The position numbers and the translations under genes were made by a program. 64,000 nt of DNA, from positions 13,466,501-13,530,500 of the forward strand of contig AP031351.1 of the NCBI GenBank assembly GCA_037833965.1. Direction: 5' to 3'. Shown here one piece after another: positions 36,144 through 47,890 of this stretch. The DNA comes from Marchantia polymorpha subsp. ruderalis (lineage: Eukaryota > Streptophyta > Marchantiopsida > Marchantiales > Marchantiaceae). Each line of letters begins with the position of its first letter. The stretch's first letter is position 1. The notes below the pieces were generated by a model, which was not told the origin of the DNA, made no database searches, and saw only the letters and a list, made by a program, of their open reading frames with translations.

Positions 36144-39100
36144 ATGATTCTACTTCCGGGAGCCTCGAGGGTGTTGCAACAGGTTCTTCTCTCTCGCCTC
36201 CGATCGTATGTGATCTGTCCTTTTCCCTCCCTAATTTCACTTTGTTACGTTTTTCATTCTTGTTTGTCAATTCGATGCTAATCAAGCTATCTCGTGTTGG
36301 GACTGAGTTCTTCCTGTCTTCCTCTGTGCCTTTAATCCACACTTAAATGTTCCTCTCACTTTATTGTGACTAATTTTGACTTCTGATTAGTGAACGGGTA
36401 GTCCAAGGATTGAAGCAATGACACAGCCTTGCAAAATTTTGTGGTCTCTTGAGAGGCTTGGTTCCTGCATTCTGTGATTGAAGCATGGACAGTTGCAAGC
36501 TTGACCACGTGCGCTATCGAACGAGTCCACATCCTTGCGGCTTGAGACGCTAGAAGAGCAGGCCATGGGTGGTAGCAATTTAGCCTGATCTTTATGCGGC
36601 ATGTTCAAGGAATGACCGGTTCTCGAATGTCCCTGTAGCATGGTTCCTGAAGCTACGCCCAACTTGTTCGAGTCATCCGAATGCCTTTTGCCTTCTTGAA
36701 TACATCAGTGATTGTCAGTGAATTATCTGTTCCTTCAAGTACATCCCCTCTTTAGATTGCAATCCCTAGAACTATCGGGCACTCGAGCTAATATCCTAGC
36801 AAGCTTTCTAAATTTGGAGAGGAAAACTTCCAGAAAAAACGATAGATTGTCTGTTGTGCAGTCTCTGTTTGCTCCTGGATCCAAAGACAAAATTTTAATT
36901 CTTTGGTCTCCCCACAACTTTACGCCGTTTATGAAGCCATGTTTCTCTTTATGGCCTCTCTCATAGTCATATATTCTCTTAGGAAAGAATGGGTACTCAA
37001 TTCTGGACCAGTGGGTAGAGTGAGCGAGTGTGAATTAATTTTTTGTCATGGATGCCAATATGGAAAACTTAAGGTTGTACTGTGCTTCAGATCCTGGAGA
37101 CGGTTAGATTCATATCAATCTTAAAACATATTCTTCCTGGTTAGTGTAAATGTTCTTTTCTTGGCGTCAAGGCCTACGATGTGCATCCCATAAAAATCTA
37201 CTCGAACTGTGTCAATGTACAAGTTTTAATTATCATTGTGTCTGTCTTCGTCTTATTGCCGCAGTTGTATTTTGGTATGATGGATAGATGTGCCAACTTG
37301 TTTTTTTGTCTCTGTGTAGTACAGAGAAGCCCTTGGAGGTGGACTTCCATTTGACGGAGTTTGATGATGTTCGCTACCATATTAAGGTCCGATATCTCAA
37401 CCCTGTTTTTTCCGCATTTGTTCATGTGCCCTTAATGAGGTCCTTCATTTATCTGCCTTAAGTTTCAGGGTCCGTTAAGAGGTAAAATTTGACATACATA
37501 TTTTTATTTATTCTGCCCGTTGCATTGGAAATTTCTACTCGATATTGCTCTATCAATTTGTTAGAGTCAGTTTAGATTACGGATGCTTGTATGTAGAGAA
37601 TCAGCAAAATCTGTTCCGTAGGTTCAGATATTCAGCTGTTGATTCTAGAGACTGGTCTCTGATACTAAGAACCTGTAAAATCATTGTGCTTTCCTGACAA
37701 CCCACTCTATTCGAGTATTGTGAACTAAAGTGGCTGCCTGCAGGCATCAGCGAAGGAGCCGAAGCAAGTCCTTCTTTCGATCTCTCTTCCACAGTCACCT
37801 CCAGAGACTGTTCTGTCCGCGGGCCTACCTTTTGGCGCTATAGAAGCTGTCAAAGGAGCATTCGGGTCTGTGTCACAAGTGGTGGACCCACCTGAAAACG
37901 ATTATCATCTTACTTTGAACGTGGACGTGGGGAGCTTTCCTACTGATGAAGGTATGAGCCAATAAGAAGATATATTGTCCTGCTTGGAAGTAGTTGAGTA
38001 CAATTTTCTGCACCAGATCAAACCCAAACTTGGTTTTTCTCATTTCACATTGTCGTACAACATTAATACGCATTGGTCGTCATCGAGATGTAGGTGTTAC
38101 TCAAAATGTCTTGATAACAATCGCTTTCAGCTTGTTGAACCGTCTTTCGAAGCCCCCGGACAGGTCCATGGTGAATAGTGAATGAAGGAGATGCGCTATG
38201 TTTTCCCATCCTGCTGGACCTTATAATGTAGACCATGTGCTGACATTCTTCCGGTTTGTTATTCCTAGCGCATCAGAAAAGCTATTCGATGTCTCTGTCC
38301 TGTTCTTTATTGATTGACTGGTCCAATGCATGGGGTTACGCCTGTGGTAGACAATCCTTATGGTCGTACATTCCGTGTCTGAACTTCGGTCTCCTTGCAT
38401 GTTGAGGCCTTGCGGGTGATCATGTGTTACTTCAAACGTTCACGCAATGCACCCATTTGTGTAATCTAGTCTTTCTTTACAGTTAGTTTCTTTTGATTTA
38501 GGTTGTTATATTAGGGACATCATTAGTTACCGTTCTAGTGCTCTTGGCACTAGCTAGGGATTGATCTTTGGGGTCTTTTCCCTTGTTTGTGGTTTTTCGC
38601 TTGTATTGTGTTTTTCGGCCTTTTGACCCTTTGAGTCCCCCGGGCTTTATCTATTACCATTTACCATTTACTTTGCTTTGTTCACACACTTGATGCTAGA
38701 GTTTAGGGTCTCTCCGATTAGATATGTCATTCTCTTCGCTCAGTCCTTCCAACTCGGTTACTATTAAGACCTCTCAGCCAGGTCGTGGGATATATGCTCT
38801 TCTTGCTATGACCGGCAAATACGTTTGAGTACCCTTCGATATGTCATTTCAGGCTTTTTTCTTAACACAGCTCGATCATGTACTTATTTTGAGGCGTTAC
38901 GTTTGTAACGCCAAACGATTGATGCAGATTTCAAAATGTATGTCTTGGATCATGTCCATGAAGATCTGTATGCTGATGGTATTCAGCTCGTCCAAGTGTT
39001 GCCGTCTAGTCTATAGATAGATTCTAGTTTTGTTTATACCACGGTAATTATATGATTCCTCGTGTTAAGAACGCTCGTCGTCTGTTTCTTTACTGGACTT

Positions 39101-42100
39101 TGTAAAGATGTGTGGAGTCATGCGCATTGTATTTGGTGTGGAATACTGGCTTTCATTACTGATTCTAGATTGCCAATTAGATTCATGGAGGCATTTTTAT
39201 CTTCTCTGACAATAACAAACTTTGTGGAAAGTTTTGTGTCACAGAAAGCGGGCTTCCATTATCTTACACACTGCGTTTCTGTCAACATTTTTCATGATTT
39301 TATTTTGGATATATTTTTCATGATATTCTTTTCCCTTACTGCCCTACTGTAGCCCCTGTTTGTGCTACTGGACAATATGTCCTCGCGCTCTGACGAGTTT
39401 CCACTGAGCATGAGGCATCACAGCAGTTATTTGCGCACAATCCCTAGCCGGGCATTCTTCTAGAGGCACATACGAAGAGATTTGTACGTATATTTTTGCA
39501 TCCAGATCGTCCCACTTACTTCTTTTGCATTATATCATCGACAGGCACGTGCAAGTCTATTTGCAGGAATCGACTCTGTGTGTTGTCTTATTGACCTTGT
39601 TTCACCTATCTGTTTCACATATAGATACCTCTAATACCCGGTGATTTTGGTTTACCTCTACAGTTATCACCCTTAGTATGTAGCTCGCTCATCGTCAAAG
39701 TGCACTATGTTTTATGCCGTACTGTTTCTACTTGTGCTGAATACTAGTTTTTCACCTGCCATAAATCATTTCACACGAGCTGGCCTAGTTGTAGGCTTAC
39801 TCTGGTAACAGTCTACTTTGCGTTGACAATATTGTCTGATTGTGGCTTGATTGCTTTTATAACGTTAAGTTTTACAGACAGCCTATAAGAACAAATGGTG
39901 TATATAGTCCATACTCTTCAGTTCGGTTACGTTCTCCTTGCTGGGATGTTTTTGGTTGTTGCAAAAGGATTTTGGGGCCAAACGCTTGATAGCGCAGTAC
40001 ATATCGTATGCTCGTTCTGGTCTGAGTAACTTACATTAACGAGCAGATTACGAAGGAAGTTTTATACGCAAAGTGAAGTATTAGTGATGTCTCATTGCTT
40101 ATTGTTCGTTGGTGTCAAACCGTGGGCGAATTGTTGAGCTGCACGTTTCGAACGTTATGTGCATCGTCTTCACAATTTTCAACGCAACATACACTCTACC
40201 TAGTTAATGCGGGCAGCAGTTTAAGCGCAGCTTATGTCCTGACTGTTACTGTCGTTTCGAAAGATCAAATATCTGAAGTGTGATGTTTAGATGATACATT
40301 CATGTGGATGACGTAGATAAAAAGCCTAGATAATCTCTATAACTGTTTAACACTACATCCGTACATATGTGACATATGTACGGATGTTGTTTTAAACAGT
40401 TATGGGACATATGATATGTCCCATTTCCACAGTTAATAGCAAATCTCAGCTGTTACAGATGATATACCTGGCTCATTCTTTTTTATCAAGTAACATCCAA
40501 ATTTACCCGGGATTTTGTTATGTTTGAACGAAGAATTTATCGTTCTTTCAACATCCCTTGCTTACACACCGGATCAAGAACTCGATCCAAAGGATGAAAA
40601 GTAGCCAATTCATCTAATGCCATGTAACGAGCTCAACCAGAAACTTATTTTCGGTTACGCGGTTCGTTCGGCATTCTCGGAATAAATTTTCCACTAGCCA
40701 GGTGAAATTGCCACTAATCCATGAAGTTGTTGATTCGTTTAAGGTCTCGCGGATCAACTCATCACGAAGCTTGCATCTCTGCGCTCTGTTGTTCTTGGAG
40801 CACCATTAAGAGAGATATTAAAGCATCTGGCCACCAAGACAGTTGCTCCAGATGCCGATCGCCTTGTGGCTCTTATGCACAGGCCAAGGGAGTCATATTT
40901 TGTTATACCCCAGGTGAGGATGGTTGCTTGCACGTGGAATCCCGGCTAAAATCTAAATACTCCAAGTTTCAGATGCAAATGAGTTACGTCTTTTTGCGTT
41001 TAGTGGTTAGTCTGGAAGACGGTCTACCCTGGCCCATACGGTAGATTGTCTTTTAAATATTTCTATGTTATTATCCATGTTATTATCATATATTCGACGT
41101 CTTTCACCTGCTATGTGCACTTGATTGAGCTACTTGAGTTTCGTGCAGGCTGAGAAAGTAACTGTCGTCTTTCCTATGCGGTTCAAAGACAGTAATGACG
41201 TTATTTTGGGCACCTCCTTTCTGCAGGTGATTTTTTATCACACTTAGGTTTATATTGCTCTGCTGAAGATGGGCATCAGTATTTTGACTTAATAAATCAA
41301 TCCACTCCATAATTTTCGGGTCCGAAGGCAAGGGATCATTTCAAATGCTTTTCAGAGTTATATTGCATGTCATGCGTTACGGTTAGCCTCGCTGTCCCAT
41401 TTGTTTCGTTCACATCTGACGGAATTTTTATATCTGTGTTGAATTTTATTCTCTGTTAGTTGTTTTCATCCTGCGTATACAAATTCCAATTCTATTCACT
41501 TTGTACTGAAACTTAGTGCTGTAGGCATTTTGAGTCAATGGGAAGGGTGAAAGCCAAGGATATTCAATGTTTGGAAATGTAGCCGATTCCATAATTTTGT
41601 CGCTGCCTCTTATTTTCATGTCATTTGACTGACTTGTACATGGTTGTAATCTGGAGCTTGTCGATGATTTGCTATCTATCGAAATCTTCTTGAGTCGCTG
41701 TTCTGTTCAAAATACTGCTTGTCATGCAGTGCTAGTTATAAGTCAGGTTCGATCTATTGGCGTTGTAGTGCTCTTTCAGTTGATATGTATTTACTTTTTT
41801 CCGGTGAAACTGTAGGAATTCATGGAAGCAAGACGGTCGCCAGGCCTGAGTACAGCACCCCCCTGTGTCTGGTCACCTAGTCCTCCTCTAGAACTTAAAG
41901 GAGCACCTGGACAAGCACTTGATGCCAACGCTGGTTTTGTCTCTTTTGGTACGATAATCAAAAGCCTTCTAATTGTGGACATAAGTTTTTATTGTTTTCA
42001 AGTCAAGGGCCATTTAATGTGGCCTATCTGTGTTGAAAGTTGACTTGGAAGTTTTTCCTGGGACTATTTAAATGCCGAATGACCATTCCAGAATTTTATA

Positions 42101-42827
42101 TTTGTATCCTCAGTTATCTATTGAAATATACTAATATTAAATAACTATCGATTTGATGTTAGATTCCCCTACGACCAGTTTCTTATGTCAGGTTGAACTT
42201 TTGATTTCTTGTGATAGTTATATTCCCTCGGCATGTGGAAGGCGATAAGTTGGACAAATCAGTCTGGATCTTATCCACGTTTTACGCCTACGTCAGTTAT
42301 CACATCAAGGTATATCTCTGTGAGTAATGTTTGACAAGAAGCTCTTTGTGTGAGCTGAGCAATCGAAGAGAAGAAGTGTTAGCTGATTGAGCTGAATAGC
42401 AGCGGAGTACTGTTTACTTCTACGTCGCCCCTTGATTTTTGCGTGAGGACAGTTTTTCATTTTTAGCATTCAGTAACAAGAGCACAGAGTAAGCTGATTT
42501 CTTTTTCCATTTAAGATATTGTATTACAGTTAATTTAGTTTGATAGTGGTTTTGTTCGCGTTGTCTGGTTGCGTGCCTGCAGTGCTCAAAGGCTTTCATG
42601 CATACCAGGATGCGAAGGCGAGTGGAGACACTTATACAGGTGAGAAAAAAGTTCGATTAGTCCGATTACTCCGAGAGAGAGCTACGTCTTTTAGTTCCAT
42701 CATTTGATAACCTGCATTCGTCTTAATAAGCTCAATACTGTACGTGCAGGTCCTGAATCGAGCAAAGCCTGAAGTTGAGAAGGAGAAGAAGAGTATGTCT
42801 GGAAGAAGCTTTAAACGTGCAGTATAA
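36144..42827 (+). CDS. ARPC2: Actin-related protein 2/3 complex subunit 2 (ARPC2, plant DIS2 type)
   Basis: Core scaffold subunit of the Arp2/3 complex; with ARPC4 it forms the centre that holds Arp2 and Arp3 and contacts the mother filament during branched actin nucleation (family knowledge). Nine exons: 36144-36205, 37320-37386, 37744-37951, 40744-40913, 41149-41226, 41816-41948, 42218-42309, 42583-42639, 42750-42827; total 945 nt, 314 aa, all GT-AG. Diagnostic blocks: the MILL start, VDFHLTEFDDVRYHIK, KQVLLSISLP, YHLTLNVDVGSFPTDE, RPRESYFVIPQ, EKVTVVFPMRFKDSNDVILG, SPPLELKG, FVSFVIFPRHVE, YVSYHIKCSKAFMHTRMR and the C-terminal VLNRAKPEVEKEKK, MSGRSFKRAV. Length matches plant ARPC2. Intron 3 (37952-40743) is unusually long and holds a LINE fragment and two palindromes. 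Exon 1 and part of intron 1 are duplicated in inverted form at 30073-30903. Confidence 0.96.
38491..38675 (+). mobile_element. 5'-truncated LINE 3' end in ARPC2 intron 3
   Basis: About 185 bases match the 3' end of the LINE at 17822 upward (reverse complement): GATTTAGGTTGTTA, CTAGTGC and GGCACTAG words, TGTGTTTTTCGGCCTTTTGA and a terminal TTACCATTTACCATTTAC. Shared sequence begins within the 3' UTR and ends at the same tail, as expected for a 5'-truncated target-primed insertion in the sense orientation of the host gene. No clear target-site duplication could be fixed by eye. Confidence 0.8.
40339..40424. repeat. Two adjacent palindromes in ARPC2 intron 3
   Basis: The first, 40339-40403, has outer arms ATAACTGTTTAA and TTAAACAGTTAT and an inner perfect pair CATCCGTACATATGT/ACATATGTACGGATG. 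The second, 40402-40424 (ATGGGACATAT, one base, ATATGTCCCAT-type), follows with almost no gap. The nested, near-perfect form resembles a tiny inverted-repeat element (MITE-like). Confidence 0.88.
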
Positions 42828-43772
42828 CTGTACAACTTTATTGTGCCTTAAGCTTCTGAAAGCTACGAATATTAACTTGATCGGGCTCTGCAAATTACTG
42901 ATTACAATTCATGTATTATGAGTCGTCCATTTGTTTTTCCAGGCAAAAACGCCCATGAAAAGATACTAAGGAGCAGGGAGTTCGGTGGGTCCTAAGCTGT
43001 AGCGAATCTAGTCCTGTCCCGTATCAATATTAATCAATGGCGGAAGGAGACTTCCATAGTAGGAGTAGAAAGTTTTGAAATGTACAAGAGGCTTTGTGAG
43101 AATTGATGGGAGCAACTTACTGACAAATTTTCTCAGACTGTGAATACTGAGCAACTACCATCCTCCAACGTGCGATCCCGCGTCTTGATTTTCCTCTTCT
43201 GTACACCTGTAAGTTTGTGTGTAAAGACCTTGGACTTTGGGTATATTCTATATTCTTGACTTCGACGCAGCAGGACTGAAAAGCCTCTCACCAACTTTCA
43301 CTTCAATCTTGTGTGACGAAGACGGATCGAGACGACACTAGTCTGTCAGTGTCGAATATTTGAGTTTTGTAGGTCTCTCAAGAGGGCTTTCTGGCGGGCC
43401 AATAATTAGATCTCACCCCCTTTCATGATAAATTGCCTCTGGATCTGCGTTTTTTTTCTCTTGTCTGTGTAATATACTATTCCAGCTAGAATGATACATA
43501 CCAGCTTGACGAGAGTAACTCGAAGACTTTTGTAATTTTGTTTTAACTCGTTGGACTCGGTTGCGTGTAAGTTTAGTTGTAACAGCTGAGGACTAAGCTG
43601 GAAGATTTGCAAAGCCTTCCAGTACATGTGTAGACGGGATTGCAGCGCGTATTGATCTTCGTAAAGAGTGATATGTTATGATTTGACGGGTCTGTACATA
43701 CATCACAGCTTGTATGCTCAATTTTGTCGAATAGAAGTCATGGTTTTAGACGTGTATATGGTGCCGCATGAA

Positions 43773-43936
43773 CTTGAACGAGAACTTAGAACAGATGAGC
43801 TCTTTGTAAATCTATGATGTGATAATCCTTCTAATTCGAGTTCCCGGTTGGTCCCTTGAACGAGAACTTAGAACAGATGAGCTCTTTGTAAATCTATGAT
43901 GTGATCTTCCTTCTAATTCGAGTTCCCGGTTGGTCC
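43773..43936. repeat. Tandem duplication, 82-bp unit, two copies
   Basis: Two consecutive copies of an 82-base unit beginning CTTGAACGAGAACTTAGAAC and ending GAGTTCCCGGTTGGTCC. They differ at about two positions (GTGATAATCC against GTGATCTTCC), which indicates a recent duplication downstream of ARPC2. Confidence 0.95.
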
Positions 43937-46900
43937 GATGAAACGCGCTCTTCTTATGGACCAATATGACCTGTCTGGTGAGACATAAGCATTGTGCTTG
44001 TTTCCTACGTCATTTCTAGACAGGTATATGTAATAATGACTTTTCACGTTTGATCAGACTTTACCAGTGAAGCTGAAGTTTCCGTTTGGCAACTCGTCAA
44101 ATTGTGTAGATGTCTCTTTTGTGTTAACAACGCTGTTAACAACTATTTCGCGCGTGATCTACCCTTGGTTAACGTTTCTCTGTTACCATCTACTTATTTT
44201 GACTTTAAAGTTAGTTATCGAACTGTGTTGGAAACTGCCTTCTGTACTTGGATTTTAGACACATCAAGCTTTCAGGTCACACCTGATTACTTTGCAGTCG
44301 TAACAATTTGGACTTGCATGTGAATATATAAACTGCTCATGAAGTTGCCTCTGGTTATTGGACTTTGCCTGTCTCCTTCACCTAGCACCCAGTTTCAACT
44401 CTGCCTGGCCTAGTGTTGCGAAAGCTCACAAAGCATGTTGCTTCCTTGAATATAGGATACAGCAGGTTACCACTTGCCCCCAAATTGTGGTGGTGACGTG
44501 CATCAACGATATCAAGTTCCGTACGGACGAACATACTTTTGGAGTATTCAGTTTGAAAGCCATAGAAAGACCTGTGTGGATACCAGCGTTTGAAAATGCC
44601 ATTTTGTTCTCCCGCCTAATTTAACGGGTTGTCATTCAGGTGATTATTTAAGAACATTGCACTCATGCAGATACTAGCTGCTTCAGCTAATAACTTATGC
44701 TCAATATTATATGCCCGTGGATACTGGCAGGTTATGAACCGTCAAGATCTCCTGTCGAAACAGGATATTCTTTTTCTTCTCTAAGTTGAACTTATTTTGT
44801 ATACGTGTAATTGGAAAACGTGCAATATTTGTACATCCGTCCGGACGACGTTCAGTGACCCCATTCTCAACTTTGTACCGCAGTATGATAAGCAGTCTGT
44901 GTTCCGACATGTCATATTAGCAGGGGCCCGCATGGCCTGTAGTCACCCCTTACCCATCATGCGATTATCACTCTTGAGACTCTACTGTCACTGCGTGATT
45001 CTCGGAAATTACAGTCTACAAAAGAGTGCCTGATAATATTTTTTGGATTTTTGGTTGTTGAAATTTTAGACATTATATGTAAGTAGAAAATGGACTTCAA
45101 AGAAAAAAAGCCAATTCATTTCGTAAAAGTAAAGTGGGTATAAAAAACGCGAAGTCCAATCTCAGTTGACAGTAACATAGAAACCAGTATTAAGGAGGCC
45201 ATTGACAAGCATGGAAATATGTCAAGCGAGAAAATTGCACTCCAACTCACAAACCTTAGTGTCAAATTGTAATATCAACCTACATGTTTCACGGAAAAGG
45301 AGTTTAGAAAAATCAAAATTACGCAGTGGCAGAGTATGAATTAGTGAAATGAACTACATATATAGCACATCCAAAATTTTGGAAGATGATCTTAAGCTAC
45401 GATCATGCATATTTGGGACTGTATTGAATTCAATGCATGCTCTAGAGATGCGTGAATACAGAATGAAATCAAAGAATGTGGAAGGGAATTATTTTTTGTA
45501 AGATTGAACTTTATCTGTCTAAAATTATCGTGAGATTGGCAAAGGTTGAGTCATGAATAAGTTTCACACAAGATGAAAGCTCAAAATTATGCTTGTCACA
45601 ACAGTGTAATCAAAAAATTGTTTCTCACTTATTTTGAAGATCTACACACATTTGCAAGATACTCCTTTGCTAGAAATTTTTTTTTTTATATATGGCTAAT
45701 TTATTGAATGTTATTAAAAGTTTGCCCAATATATAAGATTGATCAAGTCGTATCGTTCAATCACTTGGACATGTAAGTTACTAGAGTTACGAAAGTGACA
45801 TGATTTGTGATGATTTTCATTTTCCGCAAGTCTAATTTAAAGATTAGATGTATAGGGTGCAACAAAATCTTGTGAGCAAATTTACAAAGCTGAATTGTGA
45901 ATTCAAAATGTGTCAAAAAGTACAATGGATTAAGGATTTAGCGAACTTTGCATGAAGAAGAATGGAGTATTTATCAATATTTGTTTTCAATAGTGTTATA
46001 GGTGAGAATTGAGATTACTCACTATAGCACAAACAAGTAAATTTAGAATGATAAGCACTCCTAAGAAAACTTAGAATGAAAGACTATAAGAAAGAGATGA
46101 ACTTTTCAAAGTTGAAAGATAAACTTAGGCTTTCTATTCCTTCCCTTCAAATTTACTTTCATATTAAAAATAACTCAAATGATAAGACTATGCCTAAGTA
46201 TAACATGTTTCTTGGTTGAAAGTTTCATATGTCTAAAATCTCAACAACAAAACTTTTTTTTATCAATGATTAATCCTACTCATATTTTTTCTTGGATGTA
46301 AACCTCTATTCATAGACATCGCTTACTCTGCATCATTTATGCCTAGGACTATTGGGGTTATCTAATTCCATTTGCTCACCTATTGTTATTCTCTCCATGT
46401 ATGCAGTAAGAGTTTTTTCGGCATTGGTTTTCCTTTCAATCTCTACGCATTTCACTCCTTAGTCAATTGATTATTCAAATCTTGTTTCATCAATCCATTA
46501 CTGTATCTTTCTTTAAGATATATCCACAAGAGTTATCCACTCTAGCAATGGTTTGTGTTGCCTAATTTTCTATTCAACTTGATTTAAGTTACTTTCAAAT
46601 ATATGTGTTTGTTCCCCCTGTCATTCAACTATCTCAAATATCAGATAGATTTAGATAAATTCTAGATTTATGTGTAGCTTGAGAATTAATTTCCACTTTT
46701 TTCATCTCAAAATACATCACAATCAAATTAATCCAATCTTAACTTCTTTGTCAGATCAAAGAGAGAGTCATGTATGCTCGACCCGAACCTTCGCCCGTGG
46801 AGCTGCGACGTTTCCTGTGGTGGAGTCTTTGCCAATCTACGGGATTGGCCAGGTTTACCCCTGGCATCAAGTCTTATTTCCATAAAGTATAGTTTCTTCA

Positions 46901-47147
46901 AAGATACAACAAGATAACGTTATTGAAGATTCTAATTCTGAAAATTGATACTAATGAGTTTATCTTGATTTTTAACATTTTCAAAAAATGATATAGCTTG
47001 TAGTAAAATTTGAATGACTGATAAAAATATTATATATATATTTATAGAATTTTTTTATTAATTTTTCTATAATGATGTAAATTTTATTTTGCAAATTGTG
47101 ATTCTGACGGTTTTTCAGTATCCATTGATTTCTAATGATACGAATTC

Positions 47148-47190
47148 TATATATATATATATATATATATATTTATTTATTTATTTATTT
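47148..47190. repeat. (TA)n / (TTTA)n microsatellite
   Basis: About 12 TA pairs followed by five TTTA units, within AT-rich DNA. Confidence 0.95.
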
Positions 47191-47890
47191 TTGACTAAGT
47201 CAGAAGTCAACCCTTGCTTTATGGTAAAATTTGAATTCAAATCTAAAAGTTCAAAGTTTTAACTCCATACATGATCTTCATTTGATCCAGAGTGTTCAGA
47301 ATTTAATCAATGTAATTCTCTACACGCAATTATGTTTTAATTTTTAAATTTATGCGAAGAAAAGATAAACTTCTTGTAAATGATAAATTAAACTTACCTC
47401 TATTTCACTCTAAATGAATCTTATTATAATTCATCTAGCTACATCATTCATCATAAGAATAAAAAAAGTTCTTTTCAAGGATCACTATGCAAACAGACTT
47501 TGTTCACCTCATCATCATGAAAGTTTTAATTTTTTGGTTTTAAAAATTGACTATTCAAAAAACGTTCAATGTTTAAACTCAATAATATTTAAAGAGAATT
47601 TTCATTAAAAATTTATAAAAATTAATTCAACTTTATCTCAAGAAAAAAATGTACTGCTAACATCCCAATTACTTCATTGATTACTTCTTTTTAGTACTAT
47701 AATATATCATTGAATAGTAATCAATATATATAATTGAACTTTTATCTATATTGAAATAGTCTATCATATTTTTGGATATTTGAATCATAAAATTTATATA
47801 TCGTATAACATTAATAAAGAAATAAAATTTTCTATGAAACATTAAATTTAATATTAAACTAATTTTGATTAAAATTCAAATGAAAAATAC

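Larger units (their letters stand above)
42828..47890. other. ARPC2 3' flank and AT-rich intergenic DNA
   Basis: The first kilobase probably includes the ARPC2 3' UTR and holds a tandem duplication at 43773-43936. From about 45.0 kb the DNA is strongly AT-rich with no gene signature, apart from a short GC-rich island at about 46770-46880 and an AT microsatellite at 47148-47190. Frames of up to 88 codons (for example 44358-44624) show no known domain. Confidence 0.45.
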
